This document shows, piece after piece, positions 1 through 5,000 of a DNA stretch of 5,000 nucleotides (position 1 is its first letter; every line of letters starts with the position of its first letter). Under the pieces are notes generated by a model. It made no database searches and was not told the DNA's origin. It saw nothing but the letters and a program-made list of their open reading frames with translations. The position numbers and the translations under genes were made by a program. The stretch spans positions 1-5,000 of the forward strand of contig CBDUQP010000192.1 of assembly GCA_965369385.1 (NCBI GenBank), read 5' to 3'. The DNA comes from CBDUQP01 sp965369385 (lineage in GTDB: Bacteria; Planctomycetota; Phycisphaerae; SM23-33).

Positions 1-1
1 C

Positions 2-97
2 ACAAGAATTGATGACAACACACGTTATCTGCCGCCAGAGAAGCATCTCGCACACGCCCAGGCTGACCCTACGGGGTTGATTGCGTTGAATTGGTAA
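2..97 (+). CDS. Possible C-terminal end of a plus-strand gene (partial)
   Basis: One plus-strand frame is open from the left edge and stops at TAA 95-97, giving 31 residues that end in PTGLIALNW. The peptide has a normal mix of charged and hydrophobic residues, while a neighbouring frame that is also open gives a less protein-like, Arg- and Ser-rich peptide. If it is real, it is the tail of a gene that converges on the diguanylate cyclase gene and overlaps its 3' end by 29 bases. No family can be named from so short a piece, and an open frame of this length is common by chance. Confidence 0.25.
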   Translation, partial: TRIDDNTRYLPPEKHLAHAQADPTGLIALNW

Positions 98-1142
98 CAT
101 CCTTATATGATGCCCGCATTCGTTTTCTGGTAGCCTTCGGCAGATCACTGTATTGAACTGTGCGGTCGCGGCCGGTTTCTTTTGCTATGAGCAGTGCCTG
201 GTCGGAAAAATACACCAACATCCTTGCTTCGGTAACTTCGGCATCGCTGGGGAAGGTGGCGACGCCGAGCGAAACGGTGGCGTGTATATTATCACCGTGG
301 ACTGTGAACTCGCGGGCAAACACATGCTGCCTTATGCGTTCAGCAAGCTTGTTGGCCTCGTCCCTGTCCGCACGAGGCAGAATTATGCAAAACTCCTCGC
401 CACCGGTCCTTGCGACAACGTCCGACTCGCGAACGGACTGGGTCAAAATGACCGCCAATTCCTTGAGTACATAGTCTCCGCTGGGATGCCCATGATTATC
501 GTTAATCACCTTGAAATGATCGATATCGAGCGTAAGAAGGCTCAGTGAGTTTCCATATCGCTTGGCCGACTTGAACTCGTGACTCAGCAGATCACTGAAT
601 GACCTGACATTCTGCACGTGGGTCAGCGGATCGGTGGTGCACATCCGACGGAGCTGATCGTTATCCTTCTGCAGGTCATATAACCGCTTACGCTCCCGCT
701 GGAGCACGTTTTCGAGTTCGTTGCGGGCAGAATCAAGTTCATCGTAGAGGCGTTTTACCCTTAGCATCGCCTTCATCCGAGCAATCATCTCGTTGGCGTA
801 TATGCCCTCGTGAACCACATCGTCCGCACCGCAATCCAGCAGGCGGCACCGATGCACCTCACACTCGTTGGCGACGACAGCAATGATGGGCATATACGAT
901 CCGGTAGAAACGTCCCGAAGAACATTTATTATGTCAGTATCGATAGACTCGTCGAGCGGCATACGAATAATTGCCACGTCCACGTCATGGTCCCGCGCAG
1001 CAACAAGCGTCTCGATCTCGTCGCGTGTTTCCGTAACTCGCCACGGACCGGCGTCCGCCACCTCGGACCAGCAGTCCATCCGCCCTTCACGGCACATCGT
1101 GGCCAAAAGGACTCTCGAAATGTCGATTTCATGCAAAACCAT
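69..1142 (-). CDS. Diguanylate cyclase with degenerate receiver domain (PleD-like REC-GGDEF)
   Basis: This 357-residue cytoplasmic protein should make the second messenger c-di-GMP from two GTP. Residues about 6-128 have the receiver fold pattern, ending in the typical GADD and ARMKAMLRVKRLYDEL stretch. The receiver active site is lost: the N-terminal acidic pair is absent (VLLATM), the phosphoacceptor Asp position holds Arg60 (DVAIIRMP), and the switch Thr and Lys are missing. A charged helix at about 130-166, probably a coiled coil, joins it to the GGDEF domain at about 168-330. That domain has TDPLTHVQN, LDIDHFKVINDNHGH, an intact GGEEF at 247-251, and the product-inhibition I-site RESD at 238-241, five residues before GGEEF. 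It should therefore be catalytically active and feedback-inhibited. The start at 1142 is preferred over in-frame ATGs at 1163 and 1205 because GGAG lies five bases upstream and the ATG overlaps the stop of the upstream gene. The domain call is secure. Control by something other than phosphorylation is an inference. Confidence 0.93.
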   Translation of the reverse strand: MVLHEIDISRVLLATMCREGRMDCWSEVADAGPWRVTETRDEIETLVAARDHDVDVAIIRMPLDESIDTDIINVLRDVSTGSYMPIIAVVANECEVHRCRLLDCGADDVVHEGIYANEMIARMKAMLRVKRLYDELDSARNELENVLQRERKRLYDLQKDNDQLRRMCTTDPLTHVQNVRSFSDLLSHEFKSAKRYGNSLSLLTLDIDHFKVINDNHGHPSGDYVLKELAVILTQSVRESDVVARTGGEEFCIILPRADRDEANKLAERIRQHVFAREFTVHGDNIHATVSLGVATFPSDAEVTEARMLVYFSDQALLIAKETGRDRTVQYSDLPKATRKRMRASYKDVTNSTQSTP

Positions 1143-1151
1143 TACATCTCC
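1140..1151 (-). promoter_or_regulatory. Shine-Dalgarno and TAATG stop-start overlap
   Basis: On the minus strand GGAG (1151-1148) is followed by five bases and then ATG (1142-1140). The stop TAA (1144-1142) of the upstream small gene shares its last A with this ATG, giving TAATG. This layout is typical of translational coupling. It decides the cyclase start and also supports the upstream small frame as a real gene. Confidence 0.8.
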
Positions 1152-1378
1152 AGACAAGACCATAAACGGAGACGATACATAAACCGGGCCCCGCAATCCG
1201 GGCACTCATTAAACCACCAAGCCTTGATATAGATGCTAAGATACACATCCGCCACGGGCAACAAACACACGAAGGCACCATAAACAGCTAGATCGCTACC
1301 TATTGGATGAATATCGGCAATCTGGCCGAACCGCTCCACGACAGACTTACACGCACCACAAAAGTAAGGATGCTGCAC
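1142..1378 (-). CDS. Small membrane protein with two CxxC knuckles (zinc-ribbon-like), unknown function
   Basis: I do not recognise this 78-residue protein. It has a CxxC pair near the N-terminus (FCGAC, Cys7 and Cys10) and another near the C-terminus (ECPDCGARF, Cys59 and Cys62). Between them is a hydrophobic stretch at about 30-56 (LAVYGAFVCLLPVADVYLSIYI), interrupted by one Asp. Two CxxC knuckles usually bind one zinc ion; here they flank a likely membrane segment, so a membrane-tethered zinc ribbon or a thiol redox site is possible. The frame starts at GTG 1378, with GGGA six bases upstream, and is closed by an upstream in-frame TGA. Its stop overlaps the start of the cyclase gene (TAATG), so the two are probably co-transcribed and translationally coupled. 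No catalytic motif is visible. The gene is supported by its cysteine pattern and coupling rather than by recognised homology. Confidence 0.6.
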   Translation of the reverse strand: MQHPYFCGACKSVVERFGQIADIHPIGSDLAVYGAFVCLLPVADVYLSIYIKAWWFNECPDCGARFMYRLRLWSCLEM

Positions 1379-1387
1379 ATTTTGTCC

Positions 1388-1404
1388 CGCCTGAGGCGTT
1401 TTTT
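1388..1404 (+). terminator. Short hairpin followed by T6 (possible plus-strand terminator)
   Basis: CGCC (1388-1391), loop TGA, GGCG (1395-1398) and then TTTTTT (1399-1404) have the form of a minimal intrinsic terminator reading rightward. The stem has only four base pairs, and no plus-strand gene lies upstream, so it would end only an antisense transcript over the CxxC gene. On the other strand the same hairpin sits next to the GTG start of that gene and overlaps the edge of its ribosome site. It may be chance. Confidence 0.25.
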
Positions 1405-1419
1405 GAGATTTTCAGGACA

Positions 1420-1447
1420 TAAATATCTCTTTAAGCAAGTTTTACAA
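1420..1447 (-). promoter_or_regulatory. Candidate promoter for the CxxC/cyclase operon
   Basis: Reading leftward, TTGTAA (1447-1442) is separated by 16 bases from TATTTA (1425-1420), about 42 bases before the GTG start at 1378. The -35 match is fair and the -10 match poor. The position is suitable, but the region is A+T-rich, so chance matches are likely. Confidence 0.25.
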
Positions 1448-1641
1448 ATTGCTGCAATCCAATACCAATGCCAGACGAAGAGGCCTGAGAATCCTTGATT
1501 CTTCTTGGGATTTTCGGGAATTACCATTCGTATTATCCCGGTTTTGCCTCCATAGACCACTCGAAGCCACCTGTTTACAGCCCGCCTATCCCCGGGACCA
1601 CGCCATCTGATGCCATTCGAAGCGTTTCGGAGCCTACAATG

Positions 1642-1669
1642 TTGCCTCCAAGATACAAATCCTTATAAT
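1642..1669 (+). promoter_or_regulatory. Sigma70-like promoter for the GH10-like gene
   Basis: TTGCCT (1642-1647) and a perfect TATAAT (1664-1669) are 16 bases apart. Transcription would begin near 1676 and leave a leader of about 168 bases before the ATG at 1844. The inverted repeat CTCCAA (1646-1651) and TTGGAG (1669-1674) spans the spacer and -10 and could be an operator. A weaker alternative nearer the gene is TTGCAA (1722-1727), 17 bases, CATAAC (1745-1750). Confidence 0.5.
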
Positions 1670-1697
1670 TGGAGTCCTGCTTCCATAGTCACATAGT

Positions 1698-1735
1698 GTT
1701 TGGGGCAAACCGGTTATTGGCTTGCAATAGCGAGC
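1698..1735 (+). promoter_or_regulatory. Tandem hairpins in the 5' leader
   Basis: Two compact hairpins lie in the predicted leader. The first is GTTTG-GGG-CAAAC (1698-1710), five pairs. The second is GCTTGC-AATA-GCGAGC (1720-1735), six pairs including one G-U. They match no riboswitch class that I recognise. Confidence 0.3.
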
Positions 1736-1807
1736 GATCTGTATCATAACCGCAGACAAAGGCATACGTAACAAACGCGCCCCATGCCTGCGACGGAACA
1801 TGACACC

Positions 1808-1839
1808 AGAGGGAAGACACACCATCCCTCTTATAAGGG
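1808..1839 (+). promoter_or_regulatory. Alternative hairpins around the ribosome binding site of the GH10-like gene
   Basis: The ribosome site AAGGG (1835-1839) lies four bases before ATG 1844 and decides that start. The segment TCCCTCT (1825-1831) can pair over seven bases with AGAGGGA (1808-1814). Alternatively its CCCT (1826-1829) can pair with AGGG (1836-1839) of the ribosome site. The two pairings exclude each other, so the upstream hairpin would free the ribosome site and the downstream one would hide it. Switching in the cell is an inference. Confidence 0.4.
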
Positions 1840-1843
1840 CAAG

Positions 1844-3382
1844 ATGCTTAGATTTGACGTTTATCGAGACGGCGCGATAGCGAAGGATGTAAACCTCGCC
1901 GGCGCGTACGTGTTTGGTCCGGATGGTGTTCCGGTGCGCGCAGATATCACCGCGTCAGATGGTCAGATAACCTGCATCAAGCAATCGACCGGACCAGTGG
2001 GCATTGCCCTGCTGTGGGACACGGGCAACAGCGGAAGCTTCCTGCTGCCGACCACCCGTCTGGAGGAACGCAACACCCCGTACAATCTCAGTGTTGAACT
2101 GGCCAGAGCCCAGATAATGACGCTTTTTCAGAAGCGTGAGGAATGGGGACTCTTCGACTACGCCGATGCCAAAGAACTGAATAAGGAGTTTGGCAACGTT
2201 CGCACTCAATTCGTCCAGGCAATCAGCCAGACCGATCCGATCACGGCTTCCCTCCTGGCCGACAGCGCACTTGACAATGCGGTCATGCTTGGCGAGAAGA
2301 TGGCCCTTCTGCATGCCTCGGCATTCCTGAAACGCAAACGTGGAAAACGCACGCCCATAGGCACGATTCTGAATGTCAATGCGTCCAGCAAGGGATACAA
2401 GAGTCGAGCCCAGGAAGTGGCCGACTTCTACAGCATCCCCATGCCGTGGAAGAGCATCGAGCCAAAAGAACGGGACCTGCAATACGCCGTTACCGATGAG
2501 TGGATAAACACCGCGATCCATGCTCGCAAACAGATCCACGCCGGACCCCTGCTGAGTTTCGACAGTTCCAATCTGCCCGAGTGGATGTACATATGGGAAC
2601 ACGATTACGAAGCTCTTCGTGACACGATCTACGAGCATGTCGAACGGGTGGTCACAAGATACGCCAAACAGGTGCAGGTATGGAACGTCGTATCGGGGAT
2701 ACATGCCCTGAATACGTTCAATCTCACCTTTGATCAGCTCATGGAGCTGACCAGGATGAATTGCATGCTCGTCAGACGCCTGGCTCCAAACGCCAAGATA
2801 ATGATCGAACTGACGATGCCCTGGGGAGAATACTACGCCCACAATCAACGCACGATCCCACCGCTCATGTATGCCGAAATGGCTGTCCAGAGCGGAGTAC
2901 AATTCGACGCGTTCGGCCTGCGGGTGATTATGGGCGTCCCGAGGGAAGGACACTTTGTCCGCAACCTCCTGCAATGCAGCTCAATGATGGACCAGTTCGT
3001 CACTTTTGCCAAGACCATCCATATCACCGCTTGTGAAGTACCGTCACAGACCGCCATCGACAAACGCGATGTATGGCAGGGAGAAGCTCCGATAACCCAA
3101 GCGGGAAGATGGCACGCCGAATGGTCCCAAAGATTGCAGGCCGAATGGTTGCAGGCATTCTCACGTATAGCAATGTCCAAACCTTTCATGGAATCCATTT
3201 GCTGGCGAACACTGGCAGATCATAACGGACAGATAATTCCCCACGCCGGACTCTGCCACGGGAACACAAAGCCCAAACTGGCGTATCGTGAAATGCGTAA
3301 CTTCAGGGCAATGCTGGCGACCGAAGCGCATGCCGCTGCCAATCGCCCGGCGGATCCCAACGAAGCCGATCTTCCCGATTAG
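1844..3382 (+). CDS. GH10 (xylanase)-like protein lacking both catalytic glutamates
   Basis: This 512-residue protein resembles the 'endo-1,4-beta-xylanase' annotations found in Phycisphaerae. A beta-rich N-terminal domain (about 1-75, from MLRFDVYRDG) and a helical stretch (about 80-165) precede a GH10-like barrel (about 170-490). Barrel landmarks are PWKSIEP (201-207), PLLSFDSSNLPEW (235-247), VWNVVSG (279-285), FDAFGLR (354-360), ITACEV (394-399), and SICWRTLADHNG followed by GLCHGNTKPKLAYREM. GH10 enzymes use Glu in WDxxNE as acid/base and Glu in ITELD as nucleophile; here these positions are Gly285 and Ala396. The substrate-binding RGHxLVWH segment is also changed. No signal peptide is present, so the protein is probably cytosolic. 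Hydrolysis by the normal mechanism is therefore unlikely. It may be a binding or regulatory protein, or use other residues such as Glu322 or Glu329 (IELTMPWGEYY). The start at 1844 has AAGGG upstream; the in-frame ATG at 1784 has no ribosome site and adds an uncharacteristic 20-residue extension. The fold call is good; the function is unknown. Confidence 0.85.
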   Translation: MLRFDVYRDGAIAKDVNLAGAYVFGPDGVPVRADITASDGQITCIKQSTGPVGIALLWDTGNSGSFLLPTTRLEERNTPYNLSVELARAQIMTLFQKREEWGLFDYADAKELNKEFGNVRTQFVQAISQTDPITASLLADSALDNAVMLGEKMALLHASAFLKRKRGKRTPIGTILNVNASSKGYKSRAQEVADFYSIPMPWKSIEPKERDLQYAVTDEWINTAIHARKQIHAGPLLSFDSSNLPEWMYIWEHDYEALRDTIYEHVERVVTRYAKQVQVWNVVSGIHALNTFNLTFDQLMELTRMNCMLVRRLAPNAKIMIELTMPWGEYYAHNQRTIPPLMYAEMAVQSGVQFDAFGLRVIMGVPREGHFVRNLLQCSSMMDQFVTFAKTIHITACEVPSQTAIDKRDVWQGEAPITQAGRWHAEWSQRLQAEWLQAFSRIAMSKPFMESICWRTLADHNGQIIPHAGLCHGNTKPKLAYREMRNFRAMLATEAHAAANRPADPNEADLPD

Positions 3383-3398
3383 CAGATGTACGCCGTTA

Positions 3399-3427
3399 TT
3401 CGCTTTGCTCGCAACGTGTGGTACACT
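3399..3427 (+). promoter_or_regulatory. Candidate promoter for the HHH/CPBP operon
   Basis: In the 117-base gap after the GH10-like gene, TACACT (3422-3427) is preceded by TG one base away, giving an extended -10 element. A weak -35, TTCGCT (3399-3404), lies 17 bases upstream. A start near 3434 would leave a leader of about 65 bases. No convincing intrinsic terminator separates the two transcription units. Confidence 0.4.
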
Positions 3428-3499
3428 TGCCTATGACGCCTGACAGATCTTTGCGAAAACTTACGCCATAATTCCTGGTCGCCGAAATGGATAGAACAC

Positions 3500-3964
3500 A
3501 TGGCCGCAAATGTACGCCTGCAATTCATGCCTGGACGCAATGACACAGCAGTCATCGCTGCGATGTGCCTGGCAAGCGGACTATTGCTCGCTGCCTCCCT
3601 GTGCAATCGGCGTGTCACATTCTCGCAAGCACCAGTCGCAAACCCTTCCGGTATCACTGCGGCAAGGCAGTTTATAGATCCAAACACCGCAGATGAAGCA
3701 TCCCTCGCACGCCTGCCCTACATACACAAAACCCGGGCGGCAATGATCGCGACATTCGCCCAAACGCATGACCGCCCATTCGCCTGCGGAGAAAACCTGG
3801 CAAAGGTAAAAGGCATCGGCCGAAAGACCGCATGGCGAGTTAGACGCTACCTGGCGATCCCATACGAGAAACCCGCCGCCATCCCCCAACAAACGCCACG
3901 TAACACCAGGGATGCCGCGAATTCCAAAGAACATATAAACGCCCCCGCGCGAGAGGACCGGTGA
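3500..3964 (+). CDS. Membrane-anchored helix-hairpin-helix protein (ComEA-like)
   Basis: This 154-residue protein has a short N-terminal cytoplasmic part and a hydrophobic segment at about 15-36 (TAVIAAMCLASGLLLAASLC). A linker of about 20 residues and a tandem helix-hairpin-helix domain at about 57-120 follow. IDPNTADEASLARLP is the usual entry to ComEA-type domains. The second hairpin is canonical (VKGIGRKTAWRVRRYL, 103-118), but the first has PYIHKT where PGIG is usual. ComEA proteins bind incoming double-stranded DNA outside the membrane during transformation; related domains also occur in type II secretion proteins. The topology fits an anchored DNA-binding domain outside the membrane. 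The C-terminal 30 residues (Pro, Ala, Asn, Arg) look disordered. The ATG at 3500 is the first in frame after a stop at 3434-3436; only a weak GGAT precedes it. Tandem stops (TGA TAA) end the gene eight bases before the CPBP gene. A competence role is not shown, as no comEC or pilus gene is in view. Confidence 0.8.
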   Translation: MAANVRLQFMPGRNDTAVIAAMCLASGLLLAASLCNRRVTFSQAPVANPSGITAARQFIDPNTADEASLARLPYIHKTRAAMIATFAQTHDRPFACGENLAKVKGIGRKTAWRVRRYLAIPYEKPAAIPQQTPRNTRDAANSKEHINAPAREDR

Positions 3965-3971
3965 TAACGCC

Positions 3972-4694
3972 ATGAAGCCAGCCGCTCGCAACATAGGCCA
4001 TCGACACGAAGACTACTTCACACGCACTCGCCGCCCTCTGTATAGCCTGGCGTTTGTGCTGCCCGTACTGCTTCTGTTCCAGGTGGGCAGAATGTTTTAC
4101 CAGGTGGATGTGCTCGTGCCAGAAGACTTCGCCGGCCCGCTTACACTTCTTGGCGCTACCATGCCAAGTCTCATGCCCGCAATCGTGGCAGCCGCCCTGC
4201 TGATCCAGCACCTGGTCAAACGGCATCGCTGGCGCATTCACCCCATCGTCCTGGGCCCCATGGCGGTCGAATCGATACTTGGTGTCCTGCCGCTTCTTGT
4301 TCTCGGCACGCTGACAAACATGATTCTCGCACACGACGCTACCACCGCCATGCCCCAGGCTAGTGCGATGGGAACCATCGTCAGGTCCGCCGGCGTGGCA
4401 ACCTACGAGGAATTCCTCTTCCGCCTGCTCGGTATAGGCCTGCTGATATACATCGTGCATGATGTGTTCGAAATGCCACGCAAATGGGCCGCACCGGCTG
4501 CTGTGATTCTAGCTGCCGCCCTTTTCGCTCTCTACCACATGCCGGCAAACAAGCTTCTGCAGGAAGTCAATATCCCGGCGGTCATGACATTCAGGGCACT
4601 GGCCGGCGCATACCTGGGCATCGTATACTTGACCCGCGGATTCGGAATCGCAGTAGGCATCCACGTCCTGTACAACATCTACGTCCAGATGTGA
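3972..4694 (+). CDS. CPBP-family intramembrane metalloprotease (Rce1/CAAX type)
   Basis: This 240-residue integral membrane protein has about six to seven hydrophobic segments (near 22-39, 56-80, 94-120, 139-163, 173-190, 203-220 and 223-238). The family's metal and catalytic motifs are all present: EEFLFR (Glu146, Glu147, Arg151), FALYH (Phe185, His189) and HVLYN (His231, Asn235). It should therefore be an active peptidase that cuts within or near the membrane. Family members process prenylated proteins, bacteriocin-related peptides or anti-sigma factors; the substrate here cannot be told. The opening DYFTRTRRPLYSLAFVLPVLLLF matches planctomycete members as I remember them. It lies seven bases after the HHH gene and is surely in the same transcript. 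The nearest purine-rich ribosome site (AGAGGA, 3952-3957) is 14 bases from the ATG and inside the upstream gene, so translation may depend on ribosomes finishing that gene. No other start is in frame nearby. Confidence 0.92.
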   Translation: MKPAARNIGHRHEDYFTRTRRPLYSLAFVLPVLLLFQVGRMFYQVDVLVPEDFAGPLTLLGATMPSLMPAIVAAALLIQHLVKRHRWRIHPIVLGPMAVESILGVLPLLVLGTLTNMILAHDATTAMPQASAMGTIVRSAGVATYEEFLFRLLGIGLLIYIVHDVFEMPRKWAAPAAVILAAALFALYHMPANKLLQEVNIPAVMTFRALAGAYLGIVYLTRGFGIAVGIHVLYNIYVQM

Positions 4695-4723
4695 TCCGCA
4701 AACATACCCATAAACAAGACACA

Positions 4724-4753
4724 GGGCCCGCGAAGCGTCAACTCCGCGAGCCC
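4724..4753 (+). terminator. GC-rich hairpin after the CPBP gene
   Basis: GGGC (4724-4727) pairs with GCCC (4750-4753) and, after one mismatch, CGCG (4729-4732) pairs with CGCG (4745-4748), around a 12-base loop. It lies 29 bases after the CPBP stop. The following ATTATATTCACTATT is T-rich but not a clean T-run. On the minus strand the hairpin is followed by TGTGTCTTGTTTATG, so it could end transcripts from either side. Confidence 0.5.
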
Positions 4754-5000
4754 ATTATATTCACTATTCTCAGATGTCCTTCAGTGTCTCAACTTCACGG
4801 CCGCATGCACAATCACCCCGACCCACTCGTTAGGACATCATTGCCGGCAAGGTAACTCTTCACCCATCTGCATCGCTTCGGGCAGGCGGGATGAGTTGAT
4901 GATGATTCGACAAAAGCGTCGGCCCTGTATTAGAAAAATTGAAAATATTGAGAAATTAGGAAATAGAGGTGTTGCACAGACGGTTTTTCCCCATTATTGC
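4754..5000. other. Apparently non-coding region to the right edge
   Basis: I see no convincing gene in either direction; the frames here are short and lack ribosome sites. The region contains an 8-base perfect inverted repeat (4773-4780 and 4832-4839) and an A-rich stretch at 4930-4968. The latter could be the upstream region of a plus-strand gene starting beyond the window. TTGAAA (4939-4944) could be a -35 element, but no good -10 follows. Confidence 0.6.
4773..4839. repeat. 8-bp perfect inverted repeat, 51 bases apart
   Basis: GATGTCCT (4773-4780) is the exact reverse complement of AGGACATC (4832-4839). Just inside, AGTG (4783-4786) can pair with CACT (4824-4827), so a stem of about 12 pairs with an internal loop is possible. 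It may be a structured RNA element, a protein-binding site or chance. Confidence 0.3.

Larger units (their letters stand above)
1379..1843. other. Divergent intergenic region
   Basis: These 465 bases separate the minus-strand CxxC/cyclase operon from the plus-strand GH10-like gene. Open frames here (for example minus-strand 1634-1825 and the upstream part of 1300-1560) show no family motif, no good ribosome site, or overlap a better-supported gene, so I treat the region as non-coding. It is A+T-richer than the genes and contains promoter-like sequences for both directions, the 9-base direct repeat TTGCCTCCA at 1544-1552 and 1642-1650, and several hairpins in the leader of the GH10-like gene. 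Confidence 0.7.

Noticed and set aside
153..548. 131-residue plus-strand frame
   Set aside because: It is antisense to the GGDEF domain and has no family pattern.
1143..1205. Longer starts for the cyclase at ATG 1205 or 1163
   Set aside because: Neither has a ribosome site, and the extension would overlap the upstream small gene. ATG 1142 has GGAG at five bases.
1300..1560. 86-residue minus-strand frame with several Cys
   Set aside because: It overlaps the 78-residue CxxC gene in another frame, has no ribosome site or coupling, and its Cys pattern (ICKTC...CPEN) does not form a convincing knuckle pair.
1634..1825. 63-residue minus-strand frame in the intergenic region
   Set aside because: No motif or ribosome site, and it lies across the promoter and leader of the GH10-like gene.
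1784..1843. ATG 1784 as start of the GH10-like gene
   Set aside because: No ribosome site, and the 20 added residues do not resemble the family N-terminus, which begins at MLRFDVYRDG.
1955..2974. 339-residue open frame on the minus strand
   Set aside because: It is wholly inside the GH10-like gene on the other strand, has no domain pattern, and its length reflects the codon bias of the real gene.
3840..4460. 206-residue minus-strand frame rich in His, Gln and Cys
   Set aside because: It overlaps the HHH gene and the CPBP gene, whose motifs are clear. The composition is typical of an antisense frame.
4966..5000. GAGGTG followed by TTG and an open frame to the edge
   Set aside because: The ribosome-like sequence touches the TTG with no spacer, and only nine codons are visible.

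Overview
The window looks like chromosomal DNA from a bacterium of moderate G+C content, most likely a member of Planctomycetota, class Phycisphaerae. That placement rests on recognised protein types: a signal-less GH10-like protein with a characteristic N-terminal domain, a CPBP protease beginning with a 'YFTRTRRPLYSLAFVLP'-type segment, and a membrane-anchored ComEA-like protein. No rRNA, tRNA, mobile element or CRISPR array was found, and no database search was possible, so the taxonomy is an inference.

Layout. (1) Positions 1-97 may hold the 3' end of a plus-strand gene that enters from the left and converges on the next gene. (2) A minus-strand two-gene operon covers 69-1378. It reads from a 78-residue membrane protein with two CxxC knuckles (1142-1378) into a diguanylate cyclase with a degenerate receiver domain (69-1142). 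The stop and start of the two genes overlap as TAATG. (3) A 465-base divergent intergenic region (1379-1843) carries a good sigma70-like promoter, short direct and inverted repeats, and a structured leader for the plus-strand gene. (4) A GH10-like gene (1844-3382) stands alone. It keeps recognisable family landmarks but lacks both catalytic glutamates. (5) After a 117-base gap with a candidate promoter there is a two-gene plus-strand operon: a membrane-anchored helix-hairpin-helix protein (3500-3964) and a CPBP intramembrane protease (3972-4694). A GC-rich hairpin at 4724-4753 probably ends it. (6) Positions 4754-5000 appear non-coding, with one inverted repeat and an A-rich stretch near the right edge.

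How the genes may work together. The left operon looks like a c-di-GMP module in which a small metal-binding or redox-type membrane protein is made together with a cyclase that probably cannot be switched by phosphorylation. The GH10-like protein has no secretion signal, so it is unlikely to be an exported xylanase. The HHH protein and the CPBP protease share a transcript and both sit in the membrane, but no competence genes such as comEC are visible to give them a pathway. The best leads for something new are the catalytically altered GH10-like protein with its leader, and the CxxC membrane protein coupled to the pseudo-receiver cyclase.
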